Assembly: GCA_024233515.1 (NCBI GenBank)
Contig: JACKPO010000004.1
Span: forward strand, 1 to 64,000
Source of the DNA: Chlamydiales bacterium
GTDB taxonomy: Bacteria; Chlamydiota; Chlamydiia; Chlamydiales; Simkaniaceae
Length of the DNA: 64,000 bases
Direction of reading: 5' to 3'
Shown here one piece after another: positions 34,131 to 42,032 of the stretch (within the stretch, counting starts at the first letter, position 1; every line of letters starts with the position of its first letter). The notes below the pieces were generated by a model, which searched no databases, had not been told where the DNA came from, and saw only the letters and a list, made by a program, of their open reading frames with translations. A program made the translations under genes and the position numbers.

Positions 34131-35966
34131 ATGCAACATATTTTTTTTACAGGCAATCATCTTCTAGGGGGATATTCCCTTCTTCAAGCAGGCTCCATTT
34201 ATGGAGAGAGTCGGGTCGGATGGATGACACGGGACGTCCACCGGATCACCCTCCTCTTCCTCGCACTCAACACCGTCGCCTACCTCTATCAATGCTCCAA
34301 CACCAATACCCCTAACATTAGAATTCATGCCTTATCGGTTCTCGCTTCTTCTGGGGGAGGGCTCCTCTATTATTTCAAAGGGACAACTCCTAAAACAATC
34401 AAGTCAGAAGAGTTCACTATCGAAGGCTGGAAGACACAGAATGGTGCTCCAATCCAGGGAACCTATACGCTCAAGCAAGTGTTCCCGGACTCTCAAGTAG
34501 CCCTTCAATCCTTGATCGTTGCTTTGACCCTTCAGACACTAGCGAGCCTGTGTTTTGATCCAAAAAACCCTTTGCTCTATCTCCAACTTGCAGGAATGAG
34601 CACCTCTCTCTATCAAGCCAGACAAATGAATTGGATCGGCATCCATCACCAGTCACCTATAACTCATCATTTTCAAACTCGTGAAGCTTCCTCGAGCCTT
34701 CAGCCAGCCATTACTTATTTTGCTTTGATCTCCGCTCCAAAGAACAAAGGGGAAGATGAAGAGTGCCCGATTGGAACTTGCCCTGTCGATGAGGTCAATC
34801 TTTTCTATTACTATTGTTCAAATAAACATCGCTTCTGCAGAGACTGTCTAATCGACGGTGTTTTTGGAACGCAAGTAAAAGCGTTAGCGAGTGCCTTAAT
34901 GGATAAGGCAAACCGATTCGATTGTACTCATACCATCACTGTAGAGCAGTCTGGGCGCCGTTACCATTCAAACTCTTCTTATACATTCTATTATAAAGAA
35001 GAGGAAGCTCCCCGTTGTTCTACTTGCCGAGAAGCTCCTGGGCACGCCTTTGTTTCTTTTTTACAAGGGGGAGTAAAGGTCGTCGGTAAAGAAACTAACG
35101 CAAAGTCTCCCTTTTGGGCTCGTAGCTTGCTCCTCTACTCCATCGCACACCTTACCCTTACAGCTGTGCAACATGTCGATCCAAAGCTTGCTCCCCTTCT
35201 TTATCGGGTGCAATCCTACGCCCTTCCTTTAGATGCTCTTCTTGCAGGAGCATTTTTTGTCTCTGAAGCAAAAATGTTTAACGTCGATCCGAAAAAAGAC
35301 AAAACACTTTTAATCTCTGCAGCCATTGCAATCTTAGCTTTCTCTCTTTTGATCGCTTACGATTGGAAAAAGAAAGGGACCGATCTTACTTCTTTACTCA
35401 CATCTTCTCTTCCTGAAGAGGCCCTGAAAAACTTGAAAATTACAGATCATTCTCCAGGAATTCATCTTCTGTTGGAAAAAATCTATTTTGCAAAATTTTT
35501 CATTCCCCTTGCTGCTGCCAGTTTTTCTACCAACCGTAACGTCCTTCTCTTAGCAGCTTTGATCAATGGGCTAAACTTTGCAAAGATGGCTTCGGTAAAT
35601 TGGATTTCCTTTGAGAGAACTTATACCGGTAGCGTTTTAGGATGTGCCGATTCAGCTACCCCACGCCTCTATGTCTTCCTTCCGAACCCCGGAAAACTCT
35701 TCAAAGGGGAAAATCCCCTCCAGCAAGCAGTCCAATCTCTCTATGAGTTCACCAACACCTTTTTTGACAAGAGCTCTTGGCATGGATATTGGAGGGTGAT
35801 AACCCGAAACGGAGTAAAGATAGGCCGGAAACTCATATTCGATGCCACAATTCACCCTCAAGAGTGGTTGGTCAATGGAATCAATCTCTTCGACTTTGTG
35901 CGTCATTGGTCCGGAACTGCCTATCGCCGCTATGATGGAGTTGGACAACTCAACTTAGATGTATAG
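34131..35966 (+). CDS. Membrane protein with RING-like C3HC4 zinc motif, effector candidate
   Basis: 611 residues. Hydrophobic segments lie at about 38-55, 65-80, 125-150, 330-380, 385-405 and 445-485. Between them is a cytosolic loop with a RING-type spacing: Cys212-x4-Cys217-x11-Cys229-x3-His233-x2-Cys236-x2-Cys239, then Cys296-x2-Cys299. The core reads YYYCSNKHRFCRDCLIDG. This matches the C3HC4 ligand order, apart from one wide first pair and a long loop. RING and U-box domains in intracellular bacteria are usually secreted ubiquitin ligases. That role is inferred. The TAG stop is supplied by the end of palindromic element B2. Confidence 0.6.
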   Translation: MQHIFFTGNHLLGGYSLLQAGSIYGESRVGWMTRDVHRITLLFLALNTVAYLYQCSNTNTPNIRIHALSVLASSGGGLLYYFKGTTPKTIKSEEFTIEGWKTQNGAPIQGTYTLKQVFPDSQVALQSLIVALTLQTLASLCFDPKNPLLYLQLAGMSTSLYQARQMNWIGIHHQSPITHHFQTREASSSLQPAITYFALISAPKNKGEDEECPIGTCPVDEVNLFYYYCSNKHRFCRDCLIDGVFGTQVKALASALMDKANRFDCTHTITVEQSGRRYHSNSSYTFYYKEEEAPRCSTCREAPGHAFVSFLQGGVKVVGKETNAKSPFWARSLLLYSIAHLTLTAVQHVDPKLAPLLYRVQSYALPLDALLAGAFFVSEAKMFNVDPKKDKTLLISAAIAILAFSLLIAYDWKKKGTDLTSLLTSSLPEEALKNLKITDHSPGIHLLLEKIYFAKFFIPLAAASFSTNRNVLLLAALINGLNFAKMASVNWISFERTYTGSVLGCADSATPRLYVFLPNPGKLFKGENPLQQAVQSLYEFTNTFFDKSSWHGYWRVITRNGVKIGRKLIFDATIHPQEWLVNGINLFDFVRHWSGTAYRRYDGVGQLNLDV

Positions 35967-36126
35967 CTAAAGTAGTTTAAGATAGTAACAATTCATCCAG
36001 ATCTTTTCTCCGAAAATTTTACGCTCGATCTTGCTGGCTTACACGAAGCCAGCTTCGCTCTCCGCGCTTCATTTTCAATGAAAATCTTCTGTCCAATTAT
36101 TACTATTTTAAACTAATTCAGCTATA
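35962..36126. repeat. 165-bp palindromic element, family B copy 2 (inverted)
   Basis: Exactly the same length as copy 1 (7074-7238) but in the opposite orientation, with a few substitutions. Terminal TATAGCTAAAGTAG on the left, CTAATTCAGCTATA on the right. The left end supplies the TAG stop of the RING-like gene. Confidence 0.85.
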
Positions 36127-36153
36127 AAATCTTAGGTTCTAAGGGTAGAGAAA

Positions 36154-36243
36154 AATGGAAGCCTACATCGTATCTGGGCATCAACTCGTTCAGTATGGAG
36201 CTCATCTCTTTCAAAACCATTATCCCAAGGATTTTTGGGACTA
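36154..36243 (+). CDS. Possible 29-codon small ORF or gene remnant
   Basis: Starts ATGGAAGCC after a GGGTAGAG ribosome-like site and ends HYPKDFWD then TAA. A similar ending, YYMLKDFWS then TAA, occurs at 53998-54024 beside the IS element. Both lie at the 3' side of a minus-strand gene. It is either a remnant of a repeated gene or part of a short repeat. Weak. Confidence 0.25.
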
Positions 36244-37044
36244 ACCACTAGAATACTCGACGTGAAGGGGCCAGTTAAGGATTCCCTTCTCTTGCTTTCC
36301 ATTGTCTGGAAAGGTCGCCCTTTCGATCGGAATTTTGATGGCCCGATAGGCTGTGTTGAGGATTGTCGTGAGGCGGATCCCTCCGTCGTGGAGGTTACGG
36401 ACTTGGTACGAAGCATCGAGGAAGGGGACAAGTTCGGGAAACTTGAAGGCAAGGGCAATCTGCGCATTGAGAAAGACCTGCTGGAAACTTTCTCCGTAAA
36501 GGATAAACTGTCCCCCCTCTTGTTCTTCGAAGGGAGGGAGAAGATCGTAGGTCCAGATCGGTTCGTACTGATCCCCTTTCAGACTTTCATAGAGATGAAG
36601 ATTCGAACAGTAAAGAGGGAGTGGTATGAAGTGTTTCTTCATCTCCTTTTTCAGAGATGCGCTTTTCCCTAACGTAATGTGTTTGATATATTTCCGCTTA
36701 TCAAAGTCGTAGTCATGCTTTGCAAAATAGTCAACAAGGGTGTGTTGATAATCATTGATCGGATCTTCTCCAAAGGGATCGACATGCCACGTGATGATGT
36801 CAGGAGAGCGGTTCGGAAGGCAAAGACAGGAGTCAGAGATTGCCACAGGTCCCACGCGGAATAGAGGCTTCGGCATATACCGAATCTGATCGTGCACTTT
36901 TTTATATGACACATCTCCAAAATAGAGGAGGGTGAGATGGCGATGTTTTGCCTTAAGCGTTTTCTCGTCAGGAAGTCCTTCCGGCCATGGAGCGTGGGTT
37001 TCAAATCCAAAAAGAAGACGTTTGTTATCCGTTTGCACTGCCAC
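36241..37044 (-). CDS. 2H phosphoesterase (LigT/2'-5' RNA ligase-like)
   Basis: 267 residues. Two H-x-T/S-h motifs mark the 2H fold: HRHLTLLYFG near residue 34 and YIKHITLGKS near 120. The C-terminal 90 residues (FILYGESFQQVFLNAQIALAF onward) are an extension that vaguely recalls an SHS2/archease-like strand-helix pattern, not certain. Such enzymes act on 2',3'-cyclic phosphates of RNA or on small cyclic nucleotides. The start is GTG 37044 inside the stop of the upstream membrane-protein gene (20-base overlap). Confidence 0.7.
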   Translation of the reverse strand: MAVQTDNKRLLFGFETHAPWPEGLPDEKTLKAKHRHLTLLYFGDVSYKKVHDQIRYMPKPLFRVGPVAISDSCLCLPNRSPDIITWHVDPFGEDPINDYQHTLVDYFAKHDYDFDKRKYIKHITLGKSASLKKEMKKHFIPLPLYCSNLHLYESLKGDQYEPIWTYDLLPPFEEQEGGQFILYGESFQQVFLNAQIALAFKFPELVPFLDASYQVRNLHDGGIRLTTILNTAYRAIKIPIERATFPDNGKQEKGILNWPLHVEYSSG

Positions 37045-37528
37045 GTGGTTTCCCCAATTTTTTTAATAGTGAATAGAAAAAGCCAAGAAGAAAGCCAAAG
37101 AAGATGTGGCTAAAGAGCGCATTCAGAAGCTGCATCAATTTGAAATGGCTCCACCAAATCGAAGGATCTGCCACAAGAAAAAAAGGTAAAAGATAGAAGG
37201 GAGTTAACACCCACCAAACAAACCCAAAGACCGCCCCATAAATCATCCCCTTTCCAAGGGTATTGACCGTTTTCTTAAAGATCAGCGCAAAGAGGATTCC
37301 TAAAACAATCGAGGTCAAAAAATGAAACAGTCCCACGATGAATTCTGCATTGACCCCATAAGCCTCCCCAATTTTTGGTATCACTTCTGTTTGCATAAGA
37401 ACAATAAGATAGAGCATGGGGGCAAAGAGGGGGAGATAGTTCCAAAGAACCATAAAAATCGTTCCCACAACCAGCCCAGAAACGATTCCAAAAAAGAGGT
37501 TTAAACCATTCGATTGCTTTTTCACCAT
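37025..37528 (-). CDS. Small polytopic membrane protein, unknown
   Basis: 167 residues from ATG 37528 (Met-Val-Lys-Lys), with four or five membrane helices: LFFGIVSGLVVGTIFMVLW, the 65-85 region, FHFLTSIVLGILFALIF, GMIYGAVFGFVWWVLT and FSHIFFGFLLGFFYSLL. The frame is open to a GTG at 37573. The later start was chosen because it puts the first helix near the N-terminus. Translated together with the 2H phosphoesterase. Confidence 0.6.
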   Translation of the reverse strand: MVKKQSNGLNLFFGIVSGLVVGTIFMVLWNYLPLFAPMLYLIVLMQTEVIPKIGEAYGVNAEFIVGLFHFLTSIVLGILFALIFKKTVNTLGKGMIYGAVFGFVWWVLTPFYLLPFFLVADPSIWWSHFKLMQLLNALFSHIFFGFLLGFFYSLLKKLGKPRGSANG

Positions 37529-37590
37529 GGCCTGATCATAATGATTCAATTTTTTCTTGTACAGCCCCCTCACTTCGTGTTAAGGAGAAA

Positions 37591-38853
37591 GTGATGAGTA
37601 AACATGTCCAATTGCGACGTTGGATCATTTGGTCCCTTTCCGTCGCCTTTTATTTTTATGAGTATTTCCTCCGGGTCGCCCCTGGAGTCATGACTGTCGA
37701 CCTCTTTCGCTCCTTTAATATTGGAGCTGGCGTCTTTGGAATCATCTCTGCCTCCTATCTTTATGCTTATGCCCCCATGCAAATCCCGGTTGGGGTTTTG
37801 ATGGACCGGTACGGCGCGAGAAAACTGCTTACCATCGCCACTCTTGCTTGTGGCATAGCAGGTTTGATGTTTGGGCTTGCCCCAAAAGTGTGGTTCACCA
37901 TTGTTGCCCGTATTTTTATGGGTGCAGGTTCTGCCTTCGCGTTCATCGGAATGATCTACATCACCAGCCACTGGTTCCACGGAAAAATCCTTGGCCTCCT
38001 TGTGGGGATAGGGAACTCAATTGGAATGCTCGGCGCTGTGTTTGGAGAAGGACCGTTATCGGAACTCGTCAAAAAATACCGTTGGCGCGAAACAACGATT
38101 GGATTGGGCATTTTTGGAATTCTTTTAGGGCTGATTATCTACTTTATCGTACGGAATGACCCCCCTTCCATGGATAAACATGACCCAAAACCGCAATCGT
38201 CTCTTCTAAAAAGTCTCAAAGAGGTCTGCAAAAATAAACAGACCTGGATCAACGGCGTCGTTGCGATGATGTTTTACACTGTAACCGTTGCATTTGGAGG
38301 ACTTTGGGCCATTCCTTTCTTGCAGCAAACTCAAGGCTTTTCGAATGAAGCCGCAAGTTTTGCCGCCTCAATGATCTACATCGGATGGATTGTCGCAGGA
38401 CCTCTCATTGGTCACTTTTCTGATAAAACCTGCAATCGAAAAAACTGGATCCTTGTTTCAACGATCCTGAGCATCATTTTCTTCTGCCTCGTTGTCTATA
38501 CCCCAATCAGTCACCCCTTTTATATCTTTAGCTTGATGTTTCTTCTAGGATGTTCCCTTTCTGCACAACTCCTAACCTATAGCCTCGCCATCGAGCTCAA
38601 TACTCCAGAAACAAAAGGGGCAGCCCTTGCAATGACAAACTTCCTTGTCTTTGTCGCCGGCTCCCTCATCCAAACCTTCATTGGACTGATGATGGATGCC
38701 AACTGGCAAGGAATACTCGTTGCCGGAGCCCGCATCTACACCCTCCCTACCTACCAAAAAGCGCTCGTTGCCTTCCCCATCACCATCCTGATCGCTTTCC
38801 TCCTGACTTTCTTCCTAAAAGAAAAGAGCAAACCATGGTGCAAAAACCGTTAA
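37591..38853 (+). CDS. MFS transporter
   Basis: 420 residues with twelve helices. The loop 2-3 motif GVLMDRYGARKLL is the major facilitator signature, and the TM4 arginine is in IVARIFMGAGSAFAFIGM. The second half repeats it with GHFSDKTCNRKNWIL. It resembles the sugar-phosphate/anion or nucleoside-type MFS branch, but the substrate cannot be assigned. The stop overlaps the cytochrome b561 gene by 19 bases. Confidence 0.88.
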   Translation: MMSKHVQLRRWIIWSLSVAFYFYEYFLRVAPGVMTVDLFRSFNIGAGVFGIISASYLYAYAPMQIPVGVLMDRYGARKLLTIATLACGIAGLMFGLAPKVWFTIVARIFMGAGSAFAFIGMIYITSHWFHGKILGLLVGIGNSIGMLGAVFGEGPLSELVKKYRWRETTIGLGIFGILLGLIIYFIVRNDPPSMDKHDPKPQSSLLKSLKEVCKNKQTWINGVVAMMFYTVTVAFGGLWAIPFLQQTQGFSNEAASFAASMIYIGWIVAGPLIGHFSDKTCNRKNWILVSTILSIIFFCLVVYTPISHPFYIFSLMFLLGCSLSAQLLTYSLAIELNTPETKGAALAMTNFLVFVAGSLIQTFIGLMMDANWQGILVAGARIYTLPTYQKALVAFPITILIAFLLTFFLKEKSKPWCKNR

Positions 38854-39374
38854 AGCATTTTCCAGTTCCCATTGGAGTTGCCCATTGGGGGATTTCCCTC
38901 TGCGTGATTGGCTCGGTGATTTCTTCTCTCTTTGTTCACTCAGAAAATCCTAACAGCATCCCCATCAAAATCCACGTCTGGATCGGCTATGGAGTCACCC
39001 TCTTTCTCATCTGTCAATGGGTCCTTCTCTCTCTTAAACGATACCGCTTTGTCCGATCCCACGTCTTCCCCTACCATTTTCAGGGAAGGCAATGTATGCT
39101 GTCCGACCTCAAGCTTCTATTCAAAGGACGCCTTCCCCCTACTGGTCCTCGCAGCGGCCTTTCAGGGCTTGTTGAAGGGCTGGGGCTCTTTCTTATCACC
39201 TTAATGGCGATGACAGGTCTTATCTTTCATTTTGCTGCAGTCTATGACGCCTCGCATCTCTCCTCAATGCTGATTTTTCGAGAGATCCACAATTTTTTCT
39301 CAGGATTTGTCTGGGCCTTTGTCATCGGTCACGGTGGCATGGCCATTTTGCATAAAATTGTGGACTATACCTAA
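38835..39374 (+). CDS. Cytochrome b561-type di-haem membrane protein
   Basis: 179 residues, four membrane helices. Candidate haem ligands are histidines in VAHWGISLC, KIHVWIGYG, REIHNFFSGF and VIGHGGMAIL, the normal spacing of bacterial b561. It would pass electrons to the quinone pool or oxygen (superoxide:quinone type). It is translated with the MFS gene. The TAA stop lies in the end of palindromic element A2, so the natural C-terminus may have been shortened or replaced. Confidence 0.85.
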   Translation: MVQKPLKHFPVPIGVAHWGISLCVIGSVISSLFVHSENPNSIPIKIHVWIGYGVTLFLICQWVLLSLKRYRFVRSHVFPYHFQGRQCMLSDLKLLFKGRLPPTGPRSGLSGLVEGLGLFLITLMAMTGLIFHFAAVYDASHLSSMLIFREIHNFFSGFVWAFVIGHGGMAILHKIVDYT

Positions 39375-39529
39375 AATGATTCAAAAGTTGGGAATTTGGC
39401 AAGGCGGCTGCGCACATTTTTTGCCTGGAGCGAGCGACCATTGTGGGAGCACAAGACGCGAGTGAAGGAAGGAAATGTGCTGCAGAGCAGGCGCAGCCAA
39501 AAACCAACTTTCGATTCATTTTAGGTATA
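39366..39529. repeat. 164-bp palindromic element, family A copy 2 (inverted)
   Basis: Ends TATACCTAAAATGATTC and the complementary arm ending TTTTAGGTATA differ at two positions. It is inverted relative to copy 1. The left end gives the TAA of cytochrome b561, and the right end gives the TGA of a minus-strand TPR gene remnant. Confidence 0.85.
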
Positions 39530-39727
39530 ACTTTCTTAATAGTCCTCCAAGATAAGGAGAAGACCCATTAAGGATCACCATTCCTTGTTCCGCCGCCTTT
39601 TTTGCCGCATCAAAATTCCCTAAAGCAGCATAACACTGACTTAGTCTGTAATAGATCCTCATGAAAAAACCAGGTGTTATTTTCATCCTTATTTTCTTTC
39701 TTAGGATTTGTCTGATCCTTTTACATA
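39516..39727 (-). pseudogene. C-terminal remnant of a TPR protein, frameshifted
   Basis: Translated on the minus strand, the 3' part gives MRIYYRLSQCYAALGNFD followed by AAKKAAEQGMVIL, a clear TPR. The preceding part reads KDQTNPKKENKDENNTWFF in another frame. The two join if the T6 run at about 39675-39680 were T5. A stop lies just upstream, and the rest of the gene is absent. The break coincides with a 25-base direct repeat that flanks the ATPase insertion. A shorter 56-codon frame from ATG 39686 remains open. Confidence 0.6.
39663..39687. repeat. 25-base direct repeat, copy 1
   Basis: GAAAAAACCAGGTGTTATTT continues TCATC. It is identical to 41046-41070 and brackets the second ATPase gene. 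This copy lies inside the TPR remnant. Confidence 0.8.
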
Positions 39728-39744
39728 AAAAAAACTAAACTTAA

Positions 39745-39763
39745 ATGATTGATTATCAATCAT
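39745..39763. promoter_or_regulatory. Perfect 19-base palindrome upstream of the second ATPase gene
   Basis: ATGATTGAT-T-ATCAATCAT lies about 63-81 bases before the ATG at 39826 in an AT-rich leader. Probably an operator. Compare the inverted repeat at 28845-28884 upstream of the other ATPase gene. Confidence 0.45.
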
Positions 39764-39825
39764 AAACAAAATAATCAACGATTTAATGATGGACAAATCT
39801 AAAGTTGTAGTTTATATTTGTCCTT

Positions 39826-41031
39826 ATGAAGAAAAGAACTTTAAGTCGCTATATTCGTAGATATGCTAAGGAATATCCGATTATTGGCCTTGTTGGACCT
39901 AGACAAAGTGGAAAGACAACCTTAGCAAAACATCTTTTTCCTAAACATAAGTACATCTCTTTGGAAAGTATCGATTTACGAAAGCAAGCCATCGAAGACC
40001 CAAGAGGTTTTTTCGAAGACTACGGCAATAAACTCATCATCGATGAAGTCCAACGAGCCCCTGATCTTTTTTCATATCTTCAAGAACTTGTCGATGAAGA
40101 CCCTACCCCCGGTCAGTATATCCTTACAGGTTCTCATCAATTCTTACTCTTTGAAGGAATCTCACAAAGCTTGGCGGGAAGGATTTCTATCTTTAAACTT
40201 TTCCCTTTTACATATACAGAGCTTGAAGAGTACCCCGATAATCACGACTTTAAAACCCTTTTCAGAAAAATCTATAAAAATCGAAAAACTGTTTCTTTAC
40301 AAACCCTCTATAAGCACCTATTTAAAGGCTTTTATCCAAGAATTCACGACCGAAAATTAGACAGCCGTAAATGGGCTGAAAACTATATTTCTACTTATAT
40401 CGAACGAGATGTAAGGTCTTTAATCAATATTAAGGATATTCGAACCTTTGAAGTCTTTATCCAACTCTGTGCATCTCTTTCAGGACAACTTGTCAATTAT
40501 TCAACCCTTTCGAATCATGTTGGAGTCTCACAACCCACCATTAAACAATGGCTCTCTATTCTCGAAACAAGTGGCATTGTCTTTTTACTTCCTCCTTACT
40601 ATAAGAACTTCTCAAAAAGGATCATCAAAACTCCTAAGCTCTACTTTATTGATACGGGCCTATTATGCTACCTCTTAGGTATTAGATCTTCCAATGAGCT
40701 GGCTGGCCACCCTCTTGTAGGCTCAATCTTTGAAACCTTCTTTGTTAGCGAATGTTATAAAAGAATTTCCCATCTAGGAGAGATCCCTCCTCTCTATTTC
40801 TGGAAAAACAAGATGGGAAAGGAGGTGGACCTGATCATTGATGACCCTTTTGCGCCCTACCCTATGGAAATTAAGTCTGCGCAGACGCCAAACACAGCAT
40901 TCACCGAAACCCTCAAGTCTTGGTTTGAAATGCAAAAACTCACAGAAGGAAAAGGTGCCGTCATCTACACCGGAAAAGAAACCGTTGGAACATCATCTCG
41001 ATTCCCTCATATTCCCTGGTACCGCCTTTGA
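39826..41031 (+). CDS. ATPase of the AAA_14/DUF4143 family
   Basis: 401 residues. Walker A is GPRQSGKTTLAKHL, Walker B is LIIDEVQRAPDLF, and the sensor is QYILTGSHQFLLF. A winged-helix-like middle follows (LVNYSTLSNHVGVSQPTIKQW). The C-terminal domain has KEVDLIIDDPFAPYPMEIKS, a PD-(D/E)xK-like pattern. It is AT-rich compared with neighbours and flanked by a perfect 25-base direct repeat, so it looks inserted. The family is abundant in environmental bacteria and archaea, and its function is not settled. Confidence 0.88.
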   Translation: MKKRTLSRYIRRYAKEYPIIGLVGPRQSGKTTLAKHLFPKHKYISLESIDLRKQAIEDPRGFFEDYGNKLIIDEVQRAPDLFSYLQELVDEDPTPGQYILTGSHQFLLFEGISQSLAGRISIFKLFPFTYTELEEYPDNHDFKTLFRKIYKNRKTVSLQTLYKHLFKGFYPRIHDRKLDSRKWAENYISTYIERDVRSLINIKDIRTFEVFIQLCASLSGQLVNYSTLSNHVGVSQPTIKQWLSILETSGIVFLLPPYYKNFSKRIIKTPKLYFIDTGLLCYLLGIRSSNELAGHPLVGSIFETFFVSECYKRISHLGEIPPLYFWKNKMGKEVDLIIDDPFAPYPMEIKSAQTPNTAFTETLKSWFEMQKLTEGKGAVIYTGKETVGTSSRFPHIPWYRL

Positions 41032-41045
41032 CTCCCCAATGGTTA

Positions 41046-41070
41046 GAAAAAACCAGGTGTTATTTTCATC
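41046..41070. repeat. 25-base direct repeat, copy 2
   Basis: Identical to 39663-39687, lying 15 bases after the ATPase stop. Beyond it no further TPR-gene sequence is recognisable. Confidence 0.8.
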
Positions 41071-41123
41071 TTATTTATTTACCCTCTCTTGTAAAAGAAT
41101 GTTTCGGAGGGTAATAGAGAAAC

Positions 41124-42032
41124 ATGAGTCGGAAATATGTCCTGCCTGGATTGGCCCTATTTGGTCTATTGTTTGCACTGTTCATGGTTTTCTATGGTGC
41201 GCGCAAACCACCTACCCCACCGATTGAGTTTCCTCCCGCGACCCCTCCTTACAAACACTATGTTGCAGGAGCAGGGATTGTCGAAGCAGCCTCAGAAGAT
41301 ATTAACATTGGGACCCCCTTTAGTGAAATCGTGACCGCTGTTTACGTCAAAGTTGGAGACTATGCACCGGAAGGACTCCCCCTTTTCTCCTTAGACACCC
41401 GAACCCTTGCCGCAGAGTATGAAGAGCTCAAAGAGAAACGGGATGTTGCCCTCATCCACTACCAAGATAAACAATCCACCCTTGAGCTTTATCAAAGTCT
41501 CAAAGATAAACGGGCCGTCAGTGAAAATGAATTCAACCAAGTCTTCTTTGCTGCCCAAAGCGCCCTGAAACAGGTCAAAGAACTTGAAGCCTCCATGGAA
41601 GTGACTGGAACAAAAATTGAGCGCTCCACCATCCGCGCTCCTATTGATGGACAAGTCTTGCAAATCAATGTGCGTGTGGGTGAAACCGCTGATGTCAATC
41701 CGTTTGACAATAAGGCTCACATGCTCTTCGGAAAAACCGATCCCCTCCACATCCGCGTCGAAATCGATGAAGACGATGCTTGGCGCGTTGAAAAAGGAGC
41801 TCCAGCGATGGCATTCGTCCGCGGAAACAGCTCCATTAAAGCCCCCTTAAAATTCCTCTATATCGAACCCTTTATTATTCCAAAGACAGCCCTCACTGGA
41901 GACAATCAAGAACGGGTCGATACCCGCGTTCTCCAAATCGTTTATGAAATGAACCGCGATGATCTCCCCATCTATCCCGGACAACTTCTAGATGTGTATA
42001 TTGAAGGACTCCCTGCCAATGAAAGGTTCTAA
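41124..42032 (+). CDS. Periplasmic adaptor (HlyD/DevB-type) of a tripartite ABC exporter
   Basis: 302 residues. One N-terminal membrane segment (YVLPGLALFGLLFALFMVFYG), then a biotinyl-lipoyl half (AGAGIVEAASEDINIGTPF), a short coiled-coil hairpin at about 90-160 (AAEYEELKEKRDVALIHYQD), the second half STIRAPIDGQVLQINVRVGE and a beta barrel. It links the inner-membrane ABC pump to the outer-membrane channel. It is first in a four-gene plus-strand operon. The next gene overlaps it. Confidence 0.9.
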   Translation: MSRKYVLPGLALFGLLFALFMVFYGARKPPTPPIEFPPATPPYKHYVAGAGIVEAASEDINIGTPFSEIVTAVYVKVGDYAPEGLPLFSLDTRTLAAEYEELKEKRDVALIHYQDKQSTLELYQSLKDKRAVSENEFNQVFFAAQSALKQVKELEASMEVTGTKIERSTIRAPIDGQVLQINVRVGETADVNPFDNKAHMLFGKTDPLHIRVEIDEDDAWRVEKGAPAMAFVRGNSSIKAPLKFLYIEPFIIPKTALTGDNQERVDTRVLQIVYEMNRDDLPIYPGQLLDVYIEGLPANERF

